A stretch of 64,000 bases of DNA from PGYT01 sp963675055 (GTDB lineage Bacteria; Bacteroidota; Ignavibacteria; Ignavibacteriales; Melioribacteraceae). A model generated the notes under the pieces. It was not told the DNA's origin. It searched no databases and worked only from the letters and a program-made list of their open reading frames with translations. The stretch spans positions 2,914,001 through 2,978,000 of the forward strand of contig CAXXJE010000002.1 in assembly GCA_963675055.2 (NCBI GenBank), given 5' to 3'. Shown one piece after another: positions 43,161 to 51,927 of the stretch. Within the stretch, counting starts at the first letter, position 1. The number at the start of each line of letters is the position of its first letter. The position numbers and the translations under genes were made by a program.

Positions 43161-43967
43161 ATGACTGTTAAACTTTTTAAATATGCACTTATAATTTTTA
43201 TTGCTGTAACTGCGTGCGATGATGTTTCTGACAGTGTTGTTGACTCTGCAACAGAACCGTTTAATATTACAGCAATCAATGTGCCTCAAAAAATCACTTA
43301 CTACGATTCAGCTGAAAGGCTGAATGTAAAAGTTACCCTGGATAACTCTGAAAGTATTGATGCTATGTGGTTTAAGGTTCGTTACTACGACGGCTCATTC
43401 ACTATCGCTCCGAAAATAGCAATGGAAGACAATGGCGACATTGAAAACAATAATGATCTTCAGGCTAATGACAACACTTACAGTGGATTTACGGAACTTA
43501 CTGATGAAAATCCGAGAGGTACATACACAATTGAAATATACCTTGAAACTATTGACGGTGTTGAGAAGAAAATTGCCCTCTCCAATTTTGAATATGAAAC
43601 TTTTGTGGAGAATATAGCGCCCGTTTTATCTGAATTATCTGCTCCTGATTCAATTGTTGTTGAAGAACCCCGCTCAGTATTTATAATGAGTGTGAGAGCG
43701 TCGGATGAAAACGGGCAGCAGGATGTTAAATCAGTTTATTTTGTCACAACGAAACCGGACGGCTCATCAAACGGAGCACAGTTATTCCTGCATGATTCGG
43801 GAAACAAGGAGGAAGATGGAGATTCCTTTGAAGGTGACGGAATTTATTCGATAATAGTCCAGGTTACCAATGGCAATGATAAGGGAAAATATACATTCGA
43901 TTTTCAGGCTCAGGATCGAAGCAACGCTAAAAGTCAAATTCTATCACATAATATAGTATTGAAATAA
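43161..43967 (+). CDS. Lipoprotein with tandem Ig-like/beta-sandwich repeats
   Basis: 268 residues. Lipobox AVTAC (Cys about 19) after a hydrophobic helix and basic start. The rest appears to be two beta-sandwich units: FNITAINVPQKITYYDS.. with EDNGDIENNNDLQANDNTYSGF, and LSAPDSIVVEEP.. with GNKEEDGDSFEGDGIYSI, each ending with an acidic GDG.. loop, a pattern seen in secreted bacterial surface proteins with possible Ca binding. Abuts the next exported protein's start codon (1-base overlap). Confidence 0.72.
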   Translation: MTVKLFKYALIIFIAVTACDDVSDSVVDSATEPFNITAINVPQKITYYDSAERLNVKVTLDNSESIDAMWFKVRYYDGSFTIAPKIAMEDNGDIENNNDLQANDNTYSGFTELTDENPRGTYTIEIYLETIDGVEKKIALSNFEYETFVENIAPVLSELSAPDSIVVEEPRSVFIMSVRASDENGQQDVKSVYFVTTKPDGSSNGAQLFLHDSGNKEEDGDSFEGDGIYSIIVQVTNGNDKGKYTFDFQAQDRSNAKSQILSHNIVLK

Positions 43968-45556
43968 TGAGAAAATTATTATTTGTAATTCTATTGGCGG
44001 TTCAATCACTACTTGTTGGTCAGGTTGTTCCTGATTCTTATTCAATGTTGAATAAAAAGTTATTTAAAACTACTGCCAATTCCCCGCTAAGTAACTCTAT
44101 AGTTGATATCGTTATTGATGATGAAGGGAATGTCTGGATTGGAACATCGCGTGGATTATCGATGACACCAGATAACGGCGATACATGGACAAACTTTTTT
44201 AATTATTCCGAATTCGGAGATGAAGGCATTTACTCGGTCGCTCATAACAACGGGGTGATATGGGTTGCCACCGGTCACAGTTATGAACTTGAAGGAGGAG
44301 ATGTTGCGCCTGAGGGATCGGGTCTTCATTATACGGAGGATTACGGTTCAACATGGACTAAAATCGATCAGCCGGTTGACGATCCCGGTGACTCTTCTCT
44401 TGTTTACGGAATCAATACAATTCGTGCGCTTCCTGTTACCGTTAAGGTTTATAATGTAACTTACGATTTCGCATTCACCGGGAACACAGTATGGATAGCA
44501 TCTTACGCAGGAGGGGTGAGAAAGTCTGATGACATGGGTCAAACCTGGGATAGGGTACTGCTTCCTTCCGACAGCCTTGACAGTATCAGTCCGACTGATA
44601 CTCTGAATTATTCTTTACAGACAGTTGCCGGAGATTTCGGTCCGGAAAGCTGGCTTAACCATGTCGCATTCTCAGTCGTTTCGGTCGATGATTTGATTGT
44701 TTACGCCGGTACGGCCGGTGGAATAAACAAGTCAATTAACGGTGGAATCAGCTGGCGTAAATTTAATCATGTTAATCAGACAAATTCGATCAGCGGTGAT
44801 TTTATTACTGCAATGAATTATGATAAATCGACGCAAACAGTATGGGCCGCCTCCTGGAAAGCCGAAGGTTCGGAGGAATTCTGGGGAGTAAGCGCCTCAT
44901 CGGATGGGGGAAGAAACTGGAGAAATTTTCTGCCGGATGAACGTGCCCATAATTTCGGATTTAAATATTTCGGTAGCGCGCCCGATTATTCCGGATCACA
45001 TGTTTTTGTTGCAACCGATAATGGAATATACAGGACCAGCGATAAAGGGGAAAGCTGGGTATCACCTCCGTCCATTAAAGATGATGTAACAAAGATTCCT
45101 ATATCTACAACGATCTTTTATTCTGTTGCTGCTAACAGACTTGAAGACAATTCAACCGACGTGTGGATCGGCTCCGATAACGGGCTTGCCAAGCTTAACG
45201 AAACTTCGGGATTCTGGAGCGGAGACTGGAAAGTTTTCCTTGCATCCAGCGGAGATTCCAAATCGGACGAAACTTATGCGTTTCCAAATCCATTCTCTCC
45301 GCATCTTACAAATGTTAAGATTAAGTACTCAGTTACTTCAACCTCCGCGGATGTTTCGCTCAGGATATTCGACTTCGGGATGAATCTTGTGAAAACAATG
45401 CTGCAGAATGCACCTCGCGGTACGAATGAAAATCAGTTCGAATTCTGGGACGGCAGAGATGAACGAGGTCGTCTGGTGCCTAACGGCGTCTATTTTTACC
45501 GGCTTGATATAAACGATAATGATCCGTTATTCGGAAAAATAATGGTACTTAAATAA
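43967..45556 (+). CDS. Exported BNR/two-component-propeller-like protein with type IX sorting domain
   Basis: 529 residues with signal peptide about 1-19 (LLVGQ). Repeated motifs IDDEGNVWIGTSRGLS, SPDGGDTW-like SMTPDNGDTWTNF, DYGSTWTKI, DMGQTWDRV, DGGRNWRNF, DKGESWV, ASP-box type (SxDxGxxW), indicate a beta-propeller of five to seven blades. The C-terminal ~85 residues (FPNPFSPH, RIFDFGMNLVKTM, FWDGRDERGRLVPNGVYFYRL) form a FlgD-like/type IX C-terminal domain. Predicted surface-exposed cargo. Sits directly upstream of two PorV/PorQ-type barrels. Confidence 0.8.
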   Translation: MRKLLFVILLAVQSLLVGQVVPDSYSMLNKKLFKTTANSPLSNSIVDIVIDDEGNVWIGTSRGLSMTPDNGDTWTNFFNYSEFGDEGIYSVAHNNGVIWVATGHSYELEGGDVAPEGSGLHYTEDYGSTWTKIDQPVDDPGDSSLVYGINTIRALPVTVKVYNVTYDFAFTGNTVWIASYAGGVRKSDDMGQTWDRVLLPSDSLDSISPTDTLNYSLQTVAGDFGPESWLNHVAFSVVSVDDLIVYAGTAGGINKSINGGISWRKFNHVNQTNSISGDFITAMNYDKSTQTVWAASWKAEGSEEFWGVSASSDGGRNWRNFLPDERAHNFGFKYFGSAPDYSGSHVFVATDNGIYRTSDKGESWVSPPSIKDDVTKIPISTTIFYSVAANRLEDNSTDVWIGSDNGLAKLNETSGFWSGDWKVFLASSGDSKSDETYAFPNPFSPHLTNVKIKYSVTSTSADVSLRIFDFGMNLVKTMLQNAPRGTNENQFEFWDGRDERGRLVPNGVYFYRLDINDNDPLFGKIMVLK

Positions 45557-45571
45557 GGTTTTGGAGAACTA

Positions 45572-46573
45572 GTGAAAAAATTATTCATATTATTTTTTGT
45601 TGCAGGAGCTTTAACATTATCAGCACAGAGCGATTATAGTACAATAGCAGGTCGGGCAGGTTCTTTCAGCAGGATGGGATTCGGTGCCCGCGGAATGGGA
45701 ATGGCGAATGCTATGACGGCTGTGAACTCCGGGAGTCTTGTTGCTTATTATAATCCCGCTTTAAGTGTATTTCAGGAAGGGAATTCGTTTCAAACCTCAT
45801 ATACCTTTTTATCGCTCGACAAGTCGTTGAACTTTCTTAACTTTACTAAGAAATTTGAGCTCGGCTGGTATAATCCTGATGGAACCAGACGCGCGAAACC
45901 AAGATCGACTGCGGGAATAAGCGTGGGTATTATTAATGCCGGAGTTTCTAATTTTGATGAAATGGATAACCAGGGGATTAAAACCGGGGACCTTTCGCCA
46001 ACTGAAAACCAGTTTTTTATGGCTCTCGGTATGCGTGTTTCTTCTAAATTGGCGATTGGGTTTAACGCTAAATTCTATTATTCGAAGCTGTATGATGAAG
46101 TCAGTTCAACTACATTCGGTTTCGATCTGGGCTTTGTCTATTTGTTTAATCAGAATATAACAATTGCCGGCGCATTGGTTGATGTTAACTCCAAGTATAA
46201 ATGGGATACTACGAAGATTTACGGACAGGAAGGAACAAATACGGAAGACCAGTTCCCAATATTAAAACGGCTTGCTGTGGCTTATAAGTTTGATGATCCG
46301 AAGATTATTGCTTCGCTCGAGTTTGAAGGAATTGACGGAACAACAAACTTTATACGTGCCGGAGCAGAATACAATATTTATGAGAGCCTTTTTCTACGAA
46401 GCGGAATAAATAACATAAATATCAGTAATTCTGATTTTCCTGTTCGTCCAACGTTCGGATTTTCGTATTTTTACAGTTTCGGAAATATAGTATCCGGTAT
46501 TGATTATGCATTTGTCGTTGAGCCTTATTCAAGCTCCGATCAGCATATAGTAGGTGTGAATTTTAATTTTTAA
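45572..46573 (+). CDS. PorV/PorQ family outer-membrane barrel protein
   Basis: 333 residues from GTG 45572, with signal peptide about 1-18 (LSAQ). After it come the family's RMGFGARGMGMANAMTAV and AYYNPALSVF, which correspond to the PorV (DSRAGGIGESG, NPAG) segment. Barrel strands follow and the last residues (HIVGVNFNF) end in an aromatic. Next to a type IX cargo gene, hence probably a cargo-binding or export partner. Related to porV (3554) and to the gene that follows 12 bases later. Confidence 0.8.
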   Translation: MKKLFILFFVAGALTLSAQSDYSTIAGRAGSFSRMGFGARGMGMANAMTAVNSGSLVAYYNPALSVFQEGNSFQTSYTFLSLDKSLNFLNFTKKFELGWYNPDGTRRAKPRSTAGISVGIINAGVSNFDEMDNQGIKTGDLSPTENQFFMALGMRVSSKLAIGFNAKFYYSKLYDEVSSTTFGFDLGFVYLFNQNITIAGALVDVNSKYKWDTTKIYGQEGTNTEDQFPILKRLAVAYKFDDPKIIASLEFEGIDGTTNFIRAGAEYNIYESLFLRSGINNINISNSDFPVRPTFGFSYFYSFGNIVSGIDYAFVVEPYSSSDQHIVGVNFNF

Positions 46574-46585
46574 TTTAGATTATAT

Positions 46586-47485
46586 ATGAAAAAATTATTA
46601 CTAGTACTCTTTTTAATATCCTCAATTACTTTTGCCCAGACTGCCGGGGAAGCCGGATTTTCATTTTTGAAAATAGGCTTCGGAGCCCGCAATATTGCAA
46701 TGGGCGATTTAGGTGTAGTCGGGTCCAATGATGTTTCATCGATAAATTATAACCCGGCTTTAATTACTTTGAATGATGACAGCCAGATTATGCTTGGTAA
46801 TAATTCCTGGATACAGGGACTGAACAGTAAAATACTTGGTGCTTCATTCGGACTATTCGGACTTCCGTTTGCTGTCACTTTAAATACTACTTCTATTGAT
46901 GATATTGAGATTAGAAGCATATCGGGTGAATTAGAATCTACATTTAATGCATACTATTTCTATACCGGTTTAAGTACGGGGTTTAATTTATATGGCGACC
47001 TGTCAGCCGGTATTACTGTTAAATATTTGTATGAAGGTCTGCTTAGTGATGAAGCTACAGGTCTTGGATACGATCTGGGACTTCACTACCCGAATGTTTT
47101 TCGAAATTTTGATGTCGGATTCTCTGTAAGAAATTTGGGCTCGGTAAATAAACTTCGCAATGAGGAAACCAAACTGCCTGTCGATATACGTCTTGGAGGT
47201 GCTTATCACTATCAGCTGGAAAGTATAAACTCCGAATTGACAGCAATTACCGGTTTCCAGAAATACAGCGCCGCAGATGACTCGCATATTCATCTCGGAG
47301 CTGAATTTATTTATAATGGACTAATCGCTCTGCGTGCCGGGTATGTCAGCGGCTATGTAGCGAAGGATATTTCAGCAGGATTGGGCATCAACTGGAATAA
47401 CATCAACTTCGATTATGCTTTTACTAATTTCACTTATAATCTCGGCAGTGCTCATACAATCTCATTGATGTACACTTTCAATTAG
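46586..47485 (+). CDS. PorV/PorQ-like outer-membrane barrel protein
   Basis: 299 residues with signal peptide about 1-17 (TFAQ). Family segment FLKIGFGARNIAMGDLGVV and NYNPALITL followed by amphipathic strands and an aromatic C-terminal end (SLMYTFN). Sequence features closely parallel the upstream gene, so the two are likely a tandem duplication that has diverged. Third PorV-like barrel in this window. Confidence 0.8.
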   Translation: MKKLLLVLFLISSITFAQTAGEAGFSFLKIGFGARNIAMGDLGVVGSNDVSSINYNPALITLNDDSQIMLGNNSWIQGLNSKILGASFGLFGLPFAVTLNTTSIDDIEIRSISGELESTFNAYYFYTGLSTGFNLYGDLSAGITVKYLYEGLLSDEATGLGYDLGLHYPNVFRNFDVGFSVRNLGSVNKLRNEETKLPVDIRLGGAYHYQLESINSELTAITGFQKYSAADDSHIHLGAEFIYNGLIALRAGYVSGYVAKDISAGLGINWNNINFDYAFTNFTYNLGSAHTISLMYTFN

Positions 47486-47613
47486 GTTTTGGGATTACTG
47501 AGCTGCGATTATAAGTATAGAAGCGCTTACACCAAGGGGCATTCGTTAATTAATCCGGTTATTTGTGCGTAAATGACTATTTTTGTCATTGAAAATTTAT
47601 TTGTCTGAGCGGG

Positions 47614-48573
47614 ATGGAAATAGTAAAATATACTGAAGAATGGAAGGATAAATGGGACGAATTCGTACTCCGTTCGAATAACGGGACCATGTTCCACCTG
47701 CAGAAATTCCTCGATTACCATCAGCCGGGTAAGTTCAAATTCGATCATCTTATTTTCCTTGAAAAAGGACAGATAGCTGCAGTTCTGCCCGGAGCAATGA
47801 TCGGAAGTAAGTTTGAATCCCCGATCGGTTCCAGCTATGGCTCTATAGTTACAGGAGATGTGAAGTTTATTAAGGCTCTCGAAATAGTTGAGACCTTGTT
47901 GGAATATGGAAAGTCAAACGGGATTGATGAATTCGAGTTGACCGCGCCTCCTGTGGTATATGAGGATAAACCAAATCAGAATCTTGATTTTGCGATGCTC
48001 TGGTCGGGATTTAACTACAGTCTGCACTATATTTCGAGCGCTATTAAACTCGATAAGAATGAGGATATAATCGGGCGGTTCTCGCCGACGATAAGACGAA
48101 ATATCAGAAAGTCTTTGAAGAATACTGATATCCGTGTTGAAATTAATGATCGTTATGACGAGTTCTATCCAATTTTAATGCAGAACAAGTCCCGCCATAA
48201 CGTGACGCCGACACATAATTACAGAGATATTTTGAAACTTAGTGAACTGCTTCCCGAAAATCTGAAGCTGTTCATGGTATACTATCAGCATATCCCGATT
48301 GCCGGTTCGCTGATGTTTTTTGTGAACCGTACATGCTCGTTATGTTTCTATAATATGCTGCTGTATGAATATGATTATCTTAAACCGATTCCTCGGGTAA
48401 TGTACGAAGTAGTAAAGTACTCAACTGAAAACGGATACAGTTATGTTGATATAGGTGTTTCGCAGGATACTAAAGCTGATAATCCTATGACTCCTAGTAT
48501 TAATTTAATTGACTTTAAGGAGAAGTTTGACGCAAAAACCGTTATGCGTAATACTCTCAGTATTAATTTATAA
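47614..48573 (+). CDS. FemAB-like GNAT peptidyl/acyl transferase
   Basis: 319 residues with the tandem-GNAT features of FemAB-related enzymes: FHLQKFLDYH and GQIAAVLPGAMI near the N-terminus, FSPTIRRNIRKSLKN in the middle and PIAGSLMFF.. plus YVDIGVSQDTK at the end. Such proteins join amino acids or acyl groups to cell-wall precursors or exopolysaccharide, using an aminoacyl-tRNA or acyl-carrier donor. Substrate unknown. Next to a glycosyltransferase, which suggests an envelope role. Confidence 0.75.
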   Translation: MEIVKYTEEWKDKWDEFVLRSNNGTMFHLQKFLDYHQPGKFKFDHLIFLEKGQIAAVLPGAMIGSKFESPIGSSYGSIVTGDVKFIKALEIVETLLEYGKSNGIDEFELTAPPVVYEDKPNQNLDFAMLWSGFNYSLHYISSAIKLDKNEDIIGRFSPTIRRNIRKSLKNTDIRVEINDRYDEFYPILMQNKSRHNVTPTHNYRDILKLSELLPENLKLFMVYYQHIPIAGSLMFFVNRTCSLCFYNMLLYEYDYLKPIPRVMYEVVKYSTENGYSYVDIGVSQDTKADNPMTPSINLIDFKEKFDAKTVMRNTLSINL

Positions 48574-48628
48574 ACGAACCGCTTAGGGTTCTTTTAATTG
48601 TCTTAGTGAATTTAGTTTTGTTGATATT

Positions 48629-49747
48629 ATGAATGATAAAAAATCTGTTTGTATTGGCTTTCTTGGAAACGCATATAATGATACCAGAGTAACCAATCTT
48701 TACGAATCGCTCACATCCGAAGCGCATCAAGTCAAAGTACTATCTTTCGACTGGACAACTCCTGGATTTAAAGAGAGGACGGGAGATATTGATGTATTCC
48801 AACTTGATAAGTCGGCGTCATCAATTAAATATTACCTTCGTTTTTTCAGGATATTATACCAGCGCTTAAAAGAATCGTCAGCAGATATTTATTTCTCGGC
48901 AGATGTTTATACTCTTCCGCTCATGGCATTTTTTGCAAAGTTGCGTAAGAAGAAACTTTACTATGATTGCAGAGAATTATACCCGTTCCTTGCCGGCTTA
49001 AGAAATAAAAAGTACACGCAGTTAGTCATAAAACTCACTGAGAGACTTTTTATCGGGAGAGCTGATGCCGTGATTGCTACCGGTCCAATGGATGCTCAGT
49101 TTATTCAGCATTATTATAAAATTACCAATACACTCGTTCTAAGGAATATGCCTAAACTCAAGCCGGTAGAGCAGAAAGTAAATTTACGTGAACAACTGAA
49201 CATCCCGAACGATGCAAAAATTCTTTTATACCAGGGAGTAATATTTGAGGGAAGGGGAATTGAGAAAACTATCCGGGCATTACCTGAACTTGACAGCACC
49301 TATTTTGTTCTGCTCGGTACGGGTACGAAAATTCATGCTTATAAGAAACTTGCTGAGGAACTAGATATTGCCGACAGAGTTCACTTTATGGGAACGATTC
49401 CTCAAAGTGAATTAATAAACTATACTTCCGCCGCTGATATAGGGTTAACATTAATCGAGAATATCAGCCTAAGTTACTACTATGCGCTTCCCAATAAGAT
49501 GTTCGAATACATTGCGGCTGGAATCCCTTTAATTAGCAGTGCTTTGCCTCAAATGAAAGGGATAGTTGATGATTACAAGGTTGGATGGGTTATCGATATG
49601 GAAACTAACTGTATAACGGAAAAATTGAAATCCATAATCAACTCAGACTGGAACAGGGACGAGATGAAAGAGCGATTGAAGTCAGCGAGTATAGAACTGA
49701 ACTGGGATACTGAGTTTGGTAAAGTGAAAAATCTTCTTTTTGCATGA
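48629..49747 (+). CDS. Family 4 glycosyltransferase
   Basis: 372 residues, GT-B fold. IYFSADVYTLPLMAFFAKLRKK and YYDCRELYPF in the first domain; LYQGVIFEGRGIEKTIRAL, VHFMGTIPQSEL and the donor-binding NKMFEYIAAGIPLISS (Glu in the EX7E position) in the second. No membrane anchor. The acceptor is unknown; the neighbouring FemAB-like gene suggests cell-envelope glycan work. Followed by a small hairpin (cgggtt/aacccg, 49754-49759 region) before the SRP RNA. Confidence 0.88.
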   Translation: MNDKKSVCIGFLGNAYNDTRVTNLYESLTSEAHQVKVLSFDWTTPGFKERTGDIDVFQLDKSASSIKYYLRFFRILYQRLKESSADIYFSADVYTLPLMAFFAKLRKKKLYYDCRELYPFLAGLRNKKYTQLVIKLTERLFIGRADAVIATGPMDAQFIQHYYKITNTLVLRNMPKLKPVEQKVNLREQLNIPNDAKILLYQGVIFEGRGIEKTIRALPELDSTYFVLLGTGTKIHAYKKLAEELDIADRVHFMGTIPQSELINYTSAADIGLTLIENISLSYYYALPNKMFEYIAAGIPLISSALPQMKGIVDDYKVGWVIDMETNCITEKLKSIINSDWNRDEMKERLKSASIELNWDTEFGKVKNLLFA

Positions 49748-49756
49748 ATCGGGTTT

Positions 49757-49785
49757 TTAACTTACCTTTACAACCCGAATAAATT
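49757..49785 (+). promoter_or_regulatory. ffs: Candidate promoter of the SRP RNA
   Basis: TTAACT (49757-49762), 17 bases, TAAATT (49780-49785), then seven bases to the G at 49793 where the RNA begins. Each box matches the sigma-70 consensus at four of six positions, and the distance to the RNA start fits. Pattern evidence only. Confidence 0.4.
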
Positions 49786-49792
49786 AAAGTTT

Positions 49793-49893
<101 letters not shown>

Positions 49894-49995
49894 ATCCAAA
49901 AAAATTGCTTTATATCCTCAAAACTGATTATTTACTTTCAATTCTTTCATAACAATAATATATTGGTCTCAATTTTATTCCAAACTGACGGTTAA

Positions 49996-51873
49996 TTGAG
50001 AAATACTCTATTCGGCATACTGTTCCTGGTTATAACTGCTAATCTGTATTCACAGAATATTCAGATCCCTTCTTTTGCTCTAAGCGAAGTTTCCTTTAAG
50101 GTGAAAATACAGGATATACCGGATTCACTGGAATCCTTTATCCTAACATTTCAATCCGATGAAGAGAAAATTGAGAGTACCTTCAAAGTTATAAACGGCA
50201 TGGTGGATTCGGCATATATTCTGCATGCAGCGGGGAACTATAAAATCGAATCAGATGAACTTGGAATATCTGCCGAGATTAGAATCATACCCGGATGGCT
50301 TAGTATTGTTCCGCCATTGCTGGCTATCTTTCTTGCACTCGTTATAAGACAGGTAGTTACCGCGCTGGCAGCCGGAATTTATGCAGGCGCTTTCTTTATC
50401 TATGATTATGATCCTTTTGCAGCTCTGCTTCGACTCGCCGATACTTTCATGATCGATTCGCTAATTGATAAAGATCATATGTTTATAATTGTATTTACCT
50501 TGCTGATCGGGGGAGTTGTTGGTGTAATTTCTAAGAATGGCGGAACTGCCGGACTTGCTCAACTTATTACCAAGTACGCGAAAACTTCCCGAAGCGGGAT
50601 GATCTCAAGCTGGCTGATGGGTGTTGTTGTTTTCTTCGATGATTACGCTAACTCGCTTATTATCGGGAACATGATGCGGCCTATTACTGACAGACTTAGA
50701 GTCTCCAGGGAAAAACTGGCATATATTGTTGACTCTACTGCAGCACCGATTGCCAGTATTGTTTTAATCAGCACGTGGATTGGGTATGAGGTCGGACTGA
50801 TAGAAGATGGATTACGTGCCGTTGGCTCAGAGGCAAATGCTTATGACGTATTTATCCGGACCATCCCTTACAGTTTTTACCCGATTGCCGCAATTGTTTT
50901 TGTGTTTCTCACATCTTATTTGCGCCGTGATTTTGGAGCCATGTATAAAGCCGAGATAAGAGCGAGGGAAACCGGAGAGGTTGCAAAAAATAACCTTGAG
51001 GTGAAAGGAATAAAAGATGATTCTGAAGTTATAAACGAGAACGTTCCGGCTAGATGGTTCAACGGGGCCATACCTATAATGGTTATACTTTTCGGGACTG
51101 TAATCGGATTATATTTTACCGGTGTTAATAGTCTGGAAGATCAGGGAATTCATGTATATGGATTACAGGAAATCATAAATTCATCAGATTCCTATTCGGC
51201 ATTATTGTGGTCCAGTTTTATCGCGTGTATTGTGGCAATCGTGATGAGTATTTCGCAGCGTCTGCTTACATTAAACGAATCTCTGGAAGCCTGGCAAAAA
51301 GGTGTTCAATCGATGATGATCGCCGTAATAATACTTGTTTTCGCATGGGCCATCAGTTCGGTAACTCATCAGCTTTATACTGCAGATTACCTGATGTCGA
51401 TAATAAGCGACTCAATGGATCCGAGATTTCTGCCGGCTCTTGTATTCATAGTTTGTGCGTTAACCGGGTTTTCAACGGGAACAAGCTGGGGTACAATGGC
51501 AATTGTTATGCCTATAGTTATTCCGCTAACACATAAACTCTCGATGTCATTCGGATTGCCCGCGGCCGATTATAATATTATTCTATACGGTGTTATCAGT
51601 TCAGTGCTTGCCGGATCGGTCTTCGGAGATCACTGTTCACCTATTGCCGATACTACTATTCTCAGTTCACTCGCATCGAAGTGTAATCATATTGATCATG
51701 TGAATACTCAGTTGCCTTATGCTATTTTAGTAGGATTTGTCTGTATGGTTTTGGGGTATATCCCGAGCGCGTTCGGATTAAGTCCGTTTATCTCCATCGG
51801 ACTGATAATTACCACTTTAATTAGTTTACTGCTCTTGATTGGTAAGAAAGTGCCGGATGCTAAAGCGGGTTAA
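49996..51873 (+). CDS. NhaC-family Na+/H+ antiporter with extracytoplasmic N-terminal domain
   Basis: 625 residues from TTG 49996. Residues about 1-20 are a signal peptide (LFGILFLVITANLYSQ); residues about 21-98 are a soluble beta-rich segment with no recognised domain; the transporter begins near residue 100 (GWLSIVPPLLAIFLALVIR) and keeps NhaC signatures such as FFDDYANSLIIGNMMRPITD, GTSWGTMAIVMPI and FGDHCSPIADTTILSS. Usual NhaC proteins lack the periplasmic extension. Substrate may be Na+/H+ or, for some family members, amino acids or dicarboxylates. Confidence 0.85.
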   Translation: MRNTLFGILFLVITANLYSQNIQIPSFALSEVSFKVKIQDIPDSLESFILTFQSDEEKIESTFKVINGMVDSAYILHAAGNYKIESDELGISAEIRIIPGWLSIVPPLLAIFLALVIRQVVTALAAGIYAGAFFIYDYDPFAALLRLADTFMIDSLIDKDHMFIIVFTLLIGGVVGVISKNGGTAGLAQLITKYAKTSRSGMISSWLMGVVVFFDDYANSLIIGNMMRPITDRLRVSREKLAYIVDSTAAPIASIVLISTWIGYEVGLIEDGLRAVGSEANAYDVFIRTIPYSFYPIAAIVFVFLTSYLRRDFGAMYKAEIRARETGEVAKNNLEVKGIKDDSEVINENVPARWFNGAIPIMVILFGTVIGLYFTGVNSLEDQGIHVYGLQEIINSSDSYSALLWSSFIACIVAIVMSISQRLLTLNESLEAWQKGVQSMMIAVIILVFAWAISSVTHQLYTADYLMSIISDSMDPRFLPALVFIVCALTGFSTGTSWGTMAIVMPIVIPLTHKLSMSFGLPAADYNIILYGVISSVLAGSVFGDHCSPIADTTILSSLASKCNHIDHVNTQLPYAILVGFVCMVLGYIPSAFGLSPFISIGLIITTLISLLLLIGKKVPDAKAG

Positions 51874-51927
51874 GACTCTTTATTGAAGTATTCGTATACG
51901 AGTTCAGCTTTTTTGTTTCCAACTACG
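51870..51927 (-). pseudogene. uvrC: Detached uvrC C-terminal end (second HhH) in the shifted frame
   Basis: Minus-strand reading from the A7 run down to a TAA at 51870-51872 encodes the second helix-hairpin-helix of UvrC (GNKKAELVYEYF) and overlaps the last four bases of the convergent antiporter gene. Without a frame change this segment is not translated. The homology fit to the UvrC C-terminus is strong evidence that the original gene ended here. Confidence 0.75.
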
